NCBI GenBank assembly: GCA_024336345.1
Contig: JANFOG010000010.1
Coordinates: 806,001 to 870,000, forward strand
From: Mariannaea sp. PMI_226
Lineage: Eukaryota > Ascomycota > Sordariomycetes > Hypocreales > Nectriaceae
Length of the DNA: 64,000 bases
Reading direction: 5' to 3'
The notes below the pieces were generated by a model, which was not told where the DNA came from, made no database searches, and saw only the letters and a program-made list of their open reading frames with translations. Positions 12,952 to 23,600 of the stretch are shown in pieces (the stretch's first letter is position 1; each line of letters starts with the position of its first letter). Both the position numbers and the translations under genes were made by a program.

Positions 12952-14377
12952 ATGTTCGATAAGCCAGTCCTATTCGTCAAGGTCATTGCTTATGCGCTGG
13001 CCTTCTTCTCCAATGGGCTGCGTCGAGCCTTTTGGAGAAAGCAGGAAAGAATGACAGGATTCTTGACGGGAGTAAAACCTTCAGAGTCGAGAGATCTCAA
13101 CATTGTCGTTATTGGTGCCAATTTCGCTGGATTGCAAGCTATCAAGGTTATCGCTCACAATCTCCCTATCGACAGCCGATACCGGGTCATTGTCATAGAA
13201 CCCAACTCCCACTTCCAATTTACTTGGGTCCTCCCCCGATTCTGCGTCGCAAAAGGTCACGAACACAAGGCGTTTATCCCATATGGCGGTACTTTGAAAG
13301 GCGTCCCAGACGGTGCCGTCCGCTGGATTCAGGATCGGGCTGTCGCCCTGACGAGGTCGCACGTCAAACTACAAAGCACTGGCGAAGAAATCTCGTACGA
13401 ATATCTCGTCATTGCAACTGGGTCTAGCGTTGATGGCTTGCCGTCTCGATCTGTAGAAACTGAGAAGTTGGAGGCAATGAAGCGTCTAAGAGAAATGCAG
13501 AGCAAGATCGAGAATGCAAGCAAGATTGTCGTTGTCGGAGGTGGTGCTGCAGGTGTCGAGGTCGCCACGGATGCCAAATCCTTATACCCTGACAAGTCCG
13601 TCATCCTGGTCCACTCTAGAAGCACGCCCATGCACCGATTCGGTAAAGGCTTACAAAAAGCTGCTATGGAAGGCCTCGAGAGACTCGGATGTGAAGTTAT
13701 TCTGGAAGACCGTGTCACAGCCGAGGACTCGGAGGCTGGTACTGTGACACTTCGATCAGGAAAGGTGATTGACTGTGACCTTTTTGTGAGTTGGTCCGCT
13801 ATTTATCTTTCGAACCAAACGTACTAATATTCCATAGATCAACTGTACTGGCCAGAAGCCTGCGTCAGACTTGTTGAAAGATCTCGCCCCAGGGACACTA
13901 ACTGCGTCTGGTCACATCAAGGTGAAGCCGACACTGCAAATTGACAATGACGAATTTCCCAACATTTATGCTTGCGGTGATGTCGCCGATACCAAGACTC
14001 CGAACCCGAATGGGCGGGCCGCTAGTCGACAGGCAGACATTGTCGGCGACAATATCCTCCTCGCGGTACGAGGCAAGGAACAGACCTACACCTATGAAAG
14101 CTACTGGGCAGATGGTGTTATTAAACTGACACTGGGTCTTGTAAGTTCGCATACTCTTGATTGAAATATTTTATGTCAAGGTAAAACTTACCATTTATCT
14201 TAGGACCGGTCTGTCATTCACTTCGGTGACGGCAAGAAAGAGTTGCTGCTCAAATCCAAGGAGAGAAAGGTTGAATTGATGGCAGCACAGTGCTGGTGGA
14301 ATCTCAACGAAAAGGCCTACGAGGATCCTTCTATTCCCCAGGATTTGATTGACAAGCTTACTGGCAAAGTGGCATGA
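12952..14377 (+). CDS. FAD-dependent oxidoreductase, AIF2/FSP1 (AMID)-like
   Basis: Three exons (12952-13785, 13838-14140, 14204-14377), all phase 0, give 436 aa. The protein belongs to the pyridine nucleotide-disulphide oxidoreductase class II family, closest in layout to apoptosis-inducing factor 2 / FSP1 and fungal Ndi-like relatives, which pass electrons from NAD(P)H through FAD to quinones or similar acceptors. Visible motifs are the FAD-binding IVVIGANFAGLQA, the NAD(P)-binding KIVVVGGGAAGVEVATD, the middle YEYLVIATGSS motif and the C-terminal FAD motif NIYACGDVAD. An N-terminal hydrophobic stretch (residues about 4-20) could anchor it to a membrane. The open frame extends 15 codons upstream without an ATG, so the ATG at 12952 was chosen. 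Donor and acceptor usage is canonical. Confidence 0.92.
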
Positions 14378-14692
14378 TGTCTCTCAGGCCTCGTGCCCGA
14401 GCTACGGTTAGAAAGATGTGTTACAGTCAGTACGGTCCGGTCAGTGCGTGTTATGGCCAAGGTCTTTGTGTAATTCAAGGCGAAGAATTGGGAGTTGTAA
14501 GAACCTAAACCTATATGAAATACATTTATATCTTGTTGTAGCTATAGAATGCTTGGAATAGCACATAATATTACTTCAGCTGCCCGCGGGGGAAACCGTG
14601 ACGCTTCAATCAACTTTCAATATATAATTTTTCTCTGTCTGCTCAGCCGGAAGAGAAAAAATGCCATTTAATAGTTAGTTATGAAAGAAAAC
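14378..14692. other. Convergent intergenic spacer
   Basis: This spacer holds the two facing 3' UTRs. I see no coding sequence and no obvious terminator. Confidence 0.5.
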
Positions 14693-15898
14693 TCACTCTC
14701 TCTTATTCACGATAATCCTGAATATCTCCTCTACTGAAGCTCGCCAATCACTTTCCGTCTTTTCAGGTTTCCACCCAAGCTCGAGTGCCAGATCAGGCGT
14801 CGTTTTGTTTCTAACGCACAATCAGTATTTGCTTATTAATTCTCGACTGTATCATTAACAAACCTAAGACAAAAACTTGTCTTTATTGAGCCCATGTCCC
14901 ACGCAGGCCAGTCCCGCGCAGCATCCTCGATGGGGAGTGACACCGGCTGTGCGGTCTCCCAGATCCCTTCACGGACACCAATTTCCCCAATCATTCTGGA
15001 TACATCTGACCAGTTATGATACAAAGTCTCGGTGAATAAGAGTCTCTTGTGTGCAGATGGTACTGGGTTTCCGGCCAGAATCCGTCCGACTATGAGTTCG
15101 TACAATGCGGCAAGATCGGTGATGTGAACATGTCCGACGCCGCCATTGCCTTTGCCAACGTACTCTGGGTGCCCCCTGTTGAGACTTCCAGTAATAATTT
15201 CAGAAAGATAGAGGGGTTGTCGATTAAAAGGTCCTGGACTGAGGCCATAAATATCTGGCGGTAAGAAGCAATATGACTGTACATCCTCGGACTCGGACTT
15301 GGCGACCACTTCGAGCAGTGTTTTCCGCTGCGAAACAGATTTCTGAGCTTCTGCTTCTTTCAGATAGCCGTAGATGTCGTTCTTGTCAGAGAATTCGTCT
15401 ATATCAGTTCCTTCATAGTCTGGCGAGGGTTTCTCGAGGTTCCACGTCCCAGATGTCTGAGTCATCGTTAGCGGAGAGATTGAAGGACTCATGGACGGGT
15501 CTTCCTCTGACATGTATGTAATGCACATCACGCTCAGTACTTCTCCTCCTCAACCCAAGCCCGCCGACTAACGCCATCGCGGATGCAAGATGAAATCCCG
15601 AAGCAGTATGAATTACGACATCGTGCTCGCTCGCCCGCTCTGAGAGGAAGTCGACGTCATCGAGGTCGCGAAAGATGACGGGATGGACTCCCAAAGCCTC
15701 TAACACTTCAAACTGCTCCTTCCGACGTACAGGCGTGGTGATACTCAATGCCTGAATGGCTGGATTCGACGATGTGAGCAACGCAGACAACACTGCCCCT
15801 CCGCTACAATAATGAGCCAGAAAGACCTTAACTGTTTCTGTACACAATACTTACACATAACCCGTAGCTCCTGTGAGTAGTACCTTGGTCTGCTCCAT
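14693..15898 (-). CDS. NAD-dependent epimerase/dehydratase (extended SDR)
   Basis: Four exons on the complement: 15898-15855, 15803-15512, 15456-14864 and 14810-14693, giving 348 aa. The first exon encodes the start of the Rossmann fold, MEQTKVLLTGATGYV, completed by GGAVLSALL in exon 2 (GxxGxxG). Then come the FRDLDD acidic segment, DVVIHTASG and VHYIHTSGTWNL, which is made by joining exons 2 and 3. The usual SDR YxxxK motif is not obvious: the corresponding region reads IYGYLKEAEAQK. GHVHITDLAALYELIV is typical of fungal nucleoside-sugar-epimerase-like proteins of unknown substrate. The donor of intron 2 (GTCAGA, 15511) is weak, but it is the only one that preserves the conserved HTSGT junction. 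The gene is convergent with the FAD oxidoreductase, separated by 315 nt. Confidence 0.86.
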
Positions 15899-16494
15899 GG
15901 TGTCGCTTTTGATGTTGAGTGAAGAGGGCAGCATCGCCCGCTGATATTTCGTATCGAGATGAATGAACAATCTCCCCCGCATGTCGGAACCGCCCTTTGG
16001 AGTCCAAGCCCCGCATACGATAGCTCTGAGGAGTTTCCACAGTTCTGAGTGGTATTATTCACATCAATTGGTAGCTTTGGCAGTACCCATTAGTAAGAAT
16101 AAGAATATATCTCCAAATAAGGGTATTGAAATGAGTTACATCAGCTCAACTTAAACTAGATCTAAAAGGCCTTCCCTAAGACTCCTATACGGCCCACTCG
16201 ATCAACGCCCTCATAAATTCCCTTTCATAAAGCCACCGAGCCCCCTTCCCCCTTATTTCGACCATAAAGACAATAGTTTTGTTTGTACGTATTCTATGCC
16301 TTGATTAGGATTGAGACCATTAGCCCTGCCGTCATCTGAGAACGGGCGTGGACTCGGCGTAATAAATAGGTGAGTTACCATGGCCCTAACTCAAACAGCT
16401 CGAGTTCCTTCAATTCTTTTGATCATTAATAACTTCTCCGAACCCCCATGACTTCCATGTCCCTGTCATAACAAGGGAAAAGTGATTGATAGTT
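15899..16494. other. Intergenic region upstream of the epimerase
   Basis: I recognise no gene. It should contain the epimerase promoter and the 3' UTR of the zinc-cluster regulator. Confidence 0.5.
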
Positions 16495-18588
16495 TCAGGT
16501 CATCAATTCAGGATTTGAATTAACCATTCCCAAGCCCCCAATGTCCCGCTCAAGAAGCCGAAGAGCCTCTCTCGCAAATGGCGTAGCAGCTCCACGGACC
16601 CTGAGTGCCCATCTCAGCTCTTCGATTCGGGCAGCACACCAAGCCATCTCCTCAAATGAGTCCGCAGTCGCCCATAGAAGCCCAGCAAGTGAGCCCACTT
16701 CAGCCGCTTGATAAGCTGCAGCACTTCCCCAGAAAGCGGCAGTATGCTCCGGACGCAAGGATCCCAGAAGTTCAATCGCCGACTGCACTTTAGTCCTGGC
16801 TGTCGATCGCAGAAGGTCGTATAGGTTGCTAGGTGTGTCTGGGGTCAGGATTCGGATGAGTGCTCGGTGCAGTGCGATCTCAATGGAAGCGTGCGCAAGA
16901 TGAAGGGCGCCATTTGCACAAAGTTCTCGGATCTTGGTGCTCATAAGATGAAGCTGAGGAGGCAGACTTGCGTGCCATTCACGTAGCCGAAAAACGAGGG
17001 GTTTTGCAAGTTCTACAGCTGCAACAACACCCATCTGATCCAGTGTGCCACCTGTACGAGTAGCTGCAGCACTGTAAAAGGTGCGAATTACGTCGCTAAG
17101 AATATGAGTCAACTCAATGTGACGTAGAAACAGATCCCAGCCAATTGATATAGTGGAGTTTATGTCAGGATTTCCGTCCTCATTAATCACAAGCTCAGGG
17201 TAGTCCGAAGCGGTACAGGGTTGGACGTCCCACTCAGAATCCTGTATGAGAAACGGTCTTCCATGGACACAGGCTCCCCATCGATCTTGCATAAAGAGTG
17301 CCCATGCCAACCGTCTGCGAAGTCCTATCTCCCATTCAGGGATAGACCAGGAGCTGCAATCAAGATGGATTCCTAGGTCTTGAGCCATGGCAACGAGCTG
17401 GGCTGTGAACATGCGACTTGAGGTTGGGTGTGTGTGAGCACCGGAATCGACAATTCGGCGGTTTCTCTGAAGGAGAAGCAGTCCAGCTTCAAGAGTACTC
17501 AGCTTAGGGCGGCGCATATCTTGAGCCATGGTGCGCTCAGCCAACTCTTCCAGTGCAGCGGGGTCCGGGATAGACTCAATCTCACGGCCAGCGAGCGAGC
17601 TATCATACAACTGCCAATCGAGGGCAACAAGATACACAGCGGCCAGCAGAGACGGTGCAAAGTGACGATGTGAGAGGCGGTGCTTGCTAATGAAGACATC
17701 TTTGTGCAGAATTGGGAAGCTTGGATGGACAATTCGAAAGTAGAGATCGACAAGGGTTCGCCCCAAAGGCTGAACCGTCGCTTCAATAGCATCCAAGTCG
17801 GCGATGCGCCGTGATTCGGAAGCCGTAGATTCGTCAGGATGGACCAGAAAGACTGTTCGATGGTCCAATCGACGGGAGTAAGTAGCGAGCGTAGTTGGCG
17901 CAGATCCATCCTCATTCAACTGGATATTGGGTCGGTGAAGATCAAGCAAGAAAGGGTCTCGGTAGTCAGTCGGACCAATGTACTCAGCATGGGTCTTGAG
18001 ATCAAGGCCTAGAGTATTGCTGAGAATCTTTGGTCGAGGGGCCTCCACTGATTTGACTTTGGTTCCTGACTGCTGTGGCGACTGTGCTGAACCGGGATTG
18101 TTGTTCTCTACACTTGCCGGAGTTGTCGCTGTTTCGCCTTGGCGGCTTGAGGATGGAGAAGCACCTGACGGACCGTTGGCACTGGAGCCAGCTTGCATCG
18201 GCGGTGATGCCGTATCAGGCCATTCTTTCTCCAGAAGACGATTGTCTTCATTGGCATCTCGTGATGAGGCATTCTTGTCCTTGTCACGATCGCGTTCCTT
18301 GTTGAGGCGGCGCTGGCGGGGTGTTGGCCCGCGCAAAAATGTGCACGGCTGGTTGTGAAAGGTACACAAGACACATCGATACTGCCCCTCCTCCCGGACA
18401 CAACGCGTCTTACGGAGGCGACATGTATCACAGGGTCTGGAGCGGGTTGATGATGATGAGGTTGCAGGGCCGCCGCCGCCGCCGCCGCCGCCTTCCAAAA
18501 GGCCGCCGGGTTCGGCCGCGGTTGGCATTGACATGACAGAGAAGCCCACCGAGGCTGAATCACCAGCGAGAGGCTGCTGTGAGAACAT
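16495..18588 (-). CDS. Zn2Cys6 transcription factor, Dal81/TamA-like
   Basis: A single exon of 697 aa. The zinc cluster is C53-x2-C56-x6-C63-x8-C72-x2-C75-x6-C82 (RPCDTCRLRKTRCV, then RCVLCTFHNQPCTF). A poly-Gly tract lies at about residues 33-40, and a basic, low-complexity linker at about 85-180. The fungal-specific middle homology region follows: FRIVHPSFPILHKDVF, GIHLDCSSWSIPEW, RRRLAWALFMQDRWG. From family memory, this arrangement and the short LDLKTHAEYIGPTDYRDP segment resemble the Dal81/TamA group, nuclear co-activators of allantoin, urea and GABA catabolic genes. The assignment inside the zinc-cluster superfamily is inference. The gene is divergent from the urea amidolyase at 20647, a target type of Dal81 in yeast, which supports the idea without proving it. 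GATA sites lie 270-380 nt upstream of its start. Confidence 0.9.
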   Translation of the reverse strand: MFSQQPLAGDSASVGFSVMSMPTAAEPGGLLEGGGGGGGGPATSSSSTRSRPCDTCRLRKTRCVREEGQYRCVLCTFHNQPCTFLRGPTPRQRRLNKERDRDKDKNASSRDANEDNRLLEKEWPDTASPPMQAGSSANGPSGASPSSSRQGETATTPASVENNNPGSAQSPQQSGTKVKSVEAPRPKILSNTLGLDLKTHAEYIGPTDYRDPFLLDLHRPNIQLNEDGSAPTTLATYSRRLDHRTVFLVHPDESTASESRRIADLDAIEATVQPLGRTLVDLYFRIVHPSFPILHKDVFISKHRLSHRHFAPSLLAAVYLVALDWQLYDSSLAGREIESIPDPAALEELAERTMAQDMRRPKLSTLEAGLLLLQRNRRIVDSGAHTHPTSSRMFTAQLVAMAQDLGIHLDCSSWSIPEWEIGLRRRLAWALFMQDRWGACVHGRPFLIQDSEWDVQPCTASDYPELVINEDGNPDINSTISIGWDLFLRHIELTHILSDVIRTFYSAAATRTGGTLDQMGVVAAVELAKPLVFRLREWHASLPPQLHLMSTKIRELCANGALHLAHASIEIALHRALIRILTPDTPSNLYDLLRSTARTKVQSAIELLGSLRPEHTAAFWGSAAAYQAAEVGSLAGLLWATADSFEEMAWCAARIEELRWALRVRGAATPFAREALRLLERDIGGLGMVNSNPELMT
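18469..18492. repeat. (CCG)n trinucleotide tract
   Basis: About eight CCG units inside the regulator gene encode its N-terminal poly-Gly run on the complement strand. Length polymorphism between strains is likely. Confidence 0.85.
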
Positions 18589-18859
18589 TGGAGGGTATGA
18601 CCCACTCGCGGGGATTTTCTAGATGCAGTGCGATAAGGACGGAAGCGACCAGCGGCCCATTCTCGGGCCTTGGGGGAGAAGTCAGGTTAGTGAGACAGGA
18701 ACTGAGACTGAGAAGCAAGAGACCAGAATGGAGACGGATCCATGGACCGAGAACCGGTGATAGCAGTGGACGGACATGGGCGCCGGCGAATGTCAGTCTG
18801 AATGCGTAATGAAGGTAGTGGCGCCGGCAGTGATGAAGAGGCAAACGCGGTGCGCACAG

Positions 18860-18971
18860 AGATAACTTTGGACTGGCGGATAACTAATGAAAATGAACTT
18901 CTCGAGCTTATCTGACCCCCAGCTCAGCTGGTGGTGGCCCGTTACTGCATGCACTCTGTGCAAGCGATAAG
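18860..18971. promoter_or_regulatory. GATA-factor site group near the regulator
   Basis: Four HGATAR-like motifs lie within about 110 nt: AGATAA at 18860-18865, CGGATAAC around 18878-18883, the canonical CTTATCT (reverse of AGATAAG) at 18907-18913, and CGATAAG at 18965-18971. The AreA/Gln3 class binds such sites in nitrogen-regulated fungal promoters. Function here is inferred from motif density alone. Confidence 0.5.
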
Positions 18972-19213
18972 ACCGTTATGGAACACCGACGCTTTTACTG
19001 GCCGAGCACGGAGGCAGAGTTACCAGACCATACGAAATGCAGAGCAAAGCTAGCTCTGGGTGGCAGCGATGCGGGGTCGGAAATCCGGGGAAACAAAAAC
19101 GCCGATCAAAGTTGTCGGCAGTTTAACAGCGTGATTACGTGGGTGGCTGCATGGGACCGAGTCAAGGGTAGAATGGGGGACAGGTGGGAAGGGGAACTGA
19201 AGGAAGCAGCAAA

Positions 19214-19387
19214 ACTACCTACTTGGGTATCGACCTCCCGTCCTTGCCTTGCCTGAGGTGCCCCTACCTATAGGTAGGTGCCAGGTATCTCACTCACTGG
19301 AATATTTTGAAGTAGGTACCTTACCTACTGCAGGTAATGCAGGTAATGCAGCTAGCTACCTACCATATGTAAGCGAGGGTAGTAGGT
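19214..19387. repeat. TACCTACC / GGTAGGTA motif cluster
   Basis: Repeated copies of ACCTACC, GGTAGGT and GTAGGTACC, on both strands, fill this stretch, partly as short palindromes (e.g. CCTACCTATAGGTAGG at 19263-19278). Similar clusters are common in promoters of hypocrealean fungi. A second cluster lies at 49209-49440. Confidence 0.6.
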
Positions 19388-20024
19388 TGGCTACACAGCA
19401 AAAACCTTCAGTTCCTGTAATAAAAATCCTTTTCCTTCGTCCTTCAAGTTACAAAACCACCCCCGTCGGACCCCATGTAGTTTTTGCGTTAGGTACAGGA
19501 CCCTGTGCCACCCAGCAAGCTCTCTTTTTTACTGCCGTCCCTGGATCATCGCTGCTGAATACTTGGCATACACTATTTTACTGTTACATTTGACCTTTAG
19601 TCAAGCCTCTCAAAATAACTGACCAACCTCGATTCTCCATCTGTCCCCCACAATACCCAACTGGGACTCCTCCCCGCCGGCCTGGTCTGTTTGCTAACTG
19701 TGGGCAGCATGAAGTGAAGCTTTCCCACTTCGTCTACTGACACACGCGCCGGCGGCGACCCACCATGAATGCAAATGTGAGAACTACTCGGCGCCTTGAC
19801 AGGTCCTACCAATGTCTACCTTGTTCTTGACGATCCTCAGATATATTCTGATCAGCCGGCTTCGAATATTCCATCCTCAGTATCATCATATCAGAACGAA
19901 ACTTCCGAAATTTATTACGTATAAAGTCTTCTCTTGTCCGCAGCCTCAAGTTGCATATGGGAGTTACAAGTGATGATCTGTATGCAATGTTGAGATTGTT
20001 AACGGGTATTGATGTTGATTGGTC

Positions 20025-20102
20025 AGATAATTCCACCTCATATCATCCATCGGCTTTAGACGAGACACCACTGGTATAACCGGGTGATAACGGTCTTGAT
20101 AA
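20025..20102. promoter_or_regulatory. GATA-factor site group upstream of urea amidolyase
   Basis: AGATAA (20025-20030), TGATAA (20085-20090) and TGATAA (20097-20102) lie within 80 nt, about 550-620 nt before the amidolyase ATG. All fit HGATAR. The last two are spaced 12 nt apart, a spacing at which two GATA factors could bind together. This is consistent with nitrogen-catabolite control of urea use, which is inference. Confidence 0.5.
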
Positions 20103-20646
20103 CGCTATTTCTCAACCTCTCCAGACTGAACCAACATTTCAAGTTACTTTGACATCGCTATAGTCTAGTACCCTACTTCTCCTCTTACACCACTCACTTC
20201 TCAACATACAACAACAATCTTCAGCTTTTCGGCCAGGACGCCTCACGCCACTTCAAGTCGTTTCCCAGCACCCACAGAAAAAGTGAAGATGATGTCGTGT
20301 ATGCGTTTCTCGACTCTACGGTGACATCGTTTGGCTGCCGTCGCTCTCAGAATATACACGCTCTGCTTCAAATCTATGATATAGTCGCAGGATTGCGAAT
20401 AAGCTCATTAGACGGGGACCCTGAAAACCAGCAGCCCCGAAATAGTGACAGCCTCTAATCAGCACAGAAATCTACCAAGGGTTCCGTGTCAAGTTTCCAC
20501 AGTTCAATAGGACTACCAACACATCCAGCGACTTTTACCTCAACAAGCTTGATAGTTTTAGGTGGGGCTTGAACTCAAATCGACCATACCCTGGGCTGCC
20601 CTTGATCTCATCCCTTGACTCTCCCCGATAAAAAAAAAAGGCTACC

Positions 20647-23600
20647 ATGGCCAACTTATCAGGCAGCATCAGAGCTTCAGCTCCTCTCACAATATCAGAT
20701 TGGAAAGCTGCTCAAATCTCCGGCGACGGCCTCGAGAGACTCTGCTCTCTGGTGGAAGATGAGCGTCAGCTGAACCCAACGACTCACGCCTGGATATCCC
20801 TTGCCAGTAGGCAGCAAATCGAAGAGCAGTGGAATCGACTCCAGCTGCTTGGCTCCGAAGCCGAAACACTGCCACTTTATGGCGTTCCCTTTGCCGCCAA
20901 AGATAATATCGATTGCGCCGGTTTTGTGACAACTGCAGCGTGCCCATCCTTCAACCATGACCTTGCTCTTTCAGACGCACCAATTGTTGCAAAACTCAAG
21001 GCTGCGGGTGCTATTCTAGTCGGCAAAACAAACCTGGATCAGTTTGCTACTGGCTTGGTTGGCACGAGATCCCCTTACGGAGCAGTACCCAACTCTTTTG
21101 ATCCTGCCCGAGTTAGCGGAGGCTCCAGCTCGGGAAGTGCTGTGGTTGTTGCTCGAGGTATCGTACCGTTTTCCTTTGGTACAGATACGGCAGGATCAGG
21201 CCGAGTCCCTGCGGGTTTCAATAATGTGGTTGGCCTGAAGCCTACCCGAGGGGCTCTCAGTACACGAGGCGTTGTCCCTGCATGCAGAACTCTGGATTGT
21301 GTTTCAATATTCACCTTGACGGTTGCTGATGCGGAGACAATCCTATCCGTAGCTGAGGGATTTGATGTGGAAGATTCGTATTCTCGATGCCGCCAAGATG
21401 CGAAGTCCTCCCCTGCGCCTTGCGGATTTGGCACTGGCAGATCTACAACAACAGCACCATCGCTAGCCATCTGCTCTGAGCCAAACTGGTTTGGACGAGG
21501 CGATCATTTCCCAGCATATGAGAGAGCTCTAGAGAAAGCAAGATCTCTGGGTTGGAACCTCATTCCGGTTGATTTCAAGATGCTTTTCGAACTCGCGGAG
21601 CTTCTCTACTCCGGTCCTTGGGTTGCTGAGCGATATGAGGCTATTAGGGACTTTATCGAGCGTGTCCCTGAGGATGCCATGGATCCTATTGTGCGGAGCA
21701 TTCTAATTAGAGCGCGATCACTGTCAGCAGCAGATGCCTTTGCGGGAGAGTATCTCCGACAAGATCTCACCCGTCGAATTGAGGTCGCATTCAATGATTT
21801 CGACGGGATTCTAGTTCCCACCAGCCCAACCTTTCCGACAATGGAGCAAGTTTCGCAGAGGCCCGTAGAAGAGAATTCTATTCTCGGCACCTACACAAAT
21901 TTTGTCAACTTCTTAGACTGGTCTGCGCTGTCCATACCCGCTGGATTTAGGCCTGACGGACTCCCATTTGGGATTACATTGATATCGAACCACTGGCAAG
22001 AGCCTCAGCTTTTGCGATGGGCCCACCAATGGTTTGGAAGCGAGACTAGGCTTCTAGGAGCGACGGGAATCAAAGGACGTGAAACCCCGATGGGAGGCTC
22101 AATGGCCGCCGTGGGCTATGTTTCAGTTGCAGTAGTCGGGGCTCATCTGGCGGGCTTTCCCCTCAATAAAGATCTTGTATCTCGAGGTGCCGAGCTCAAA
22201 TATGCAACAACTACATCTAAACATTATCGTCTTTTCGCCTTGAAAACTACTTCGGGTCCCAAAAAACCTGCTTTGCAACGCGTATCTTCAGCTGATGACG
22301 GAGAAGAAATCCAGGTTGAGGTGTGGGACCTACCAGAACATACTCTGGCGAGCTTCATGTCTACTATCCCATCCCCTCTCGGTATCGGGTCTTTAGAATT
22401 AAAAGACAAGACTTGGGTCCTTGGGTTTGTTTGTGAGCCCCTTGGACTGGTGGGTGCGGACGATATTACCGAATTCCGTGGCTGGAAAGCATATACTCGC
22501 CACCTCCAAGACATGGCTAATCCTTCAACTCCCGATTCTCCTACGTCTAGACCCATTTCGAAGGTTCTTGTCGCCAACCGGGGTGAGATAGCCCTTCGTA
22601 TCATTCAAACCATTCACAAGATGGGACTTCAGGCAGTTGCAATCTATTCTGATATTGACGTCAACGCACCACATGTATCCAATGCCGATATTGCATTGCG
22701 GTTAGAGGGTAGTTCGGTGTCCGATACGTATCTCAACATTCCACAAATACTAGACTTAGCTAAATCTGCTTCTGTGGATGCCGTTATACCTGGCTATGGC
22801 TTCCTCGCAGAGAATGCTGAATTTGCCACGGCTGTTGAAGCAGCAGGCATAAGATGGATTGGACCGACGCCGAAACAAATGTCAGACTTAGGCTTGAAGC
22901 ATCTAGCACGCGCCATAGCCGCAGAAGCTAGCGTTCCTCCTGTGCCTGGAAGTCGAGGCCTACTCACCTCAATAGAAGATGCGTTGAAAGAGGGCCAACG
23001 AATCGGGTTTCCTTTGATGCTGAAGAGCACGGCTGGTGGTGGTGGCATCGGCCTGAGTTACTGCAAAGACGCGCAGAGCCTTCGATCCACATTCGAGAGC
23101 GTTCAACGCCAGGCTTCAGCAAACTTCGGCAACGGAGGTGTATTCCTGGAGCTTTTTATTCAAAATTCTCGACACATCGAAGTCCAGGTTATAGGGGATG
23201 GAACAGGCCGCGTACTTGCAGCAGGAGAGCGGGATTGTTCTCTGCAGCGACGCCACCAGAAGGTCATCGAAGAAAGTCCAGCCATAATGGTACCGGATAC
23301 AGTACGAGAGAAGATGAAGGCGGCCGCTGTACGCCTGGCTTCCTCAGTTAAGTACCGTAACGTGGGAACTGTCGAGTTTATATATGATGTCGATACTCAG
23401 GAGTTCTATTTCTTGGAGGTCAACACCCGGCTGCAAGTCGAGCATCCTATCACAGAGTTAGTCACGGGCCTGGACTTGGTTGAGTGCATGATCAACATCG
23501 CGAACGGCAATGACGGTCTCTTTGAGTCCCTTGCCGGCCACCTCGAAGTTGAAGGTGTCTCTATCGAGGTTAGACTTTATGCAGAAAGTCCTCTCCAGAA

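Larger units (their letters stand above)
18589..20646. promoter_or_regulatory. 2-kb divergent intergenic region (regulator / urea amidolyase)
   Basis: This is the shared upstream region of the Dal81-like regulator and the urea amidolyase. It has no convincing gene. It contains two groups of GATA-factor motifs, one near each gene, and between them a TACCTACC-type repeat cluster, all listed separately. Several short upstream ATGs occur at 20280-20640, so the amidolyase leader is probably long or spliced. Confidence 0.6.
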
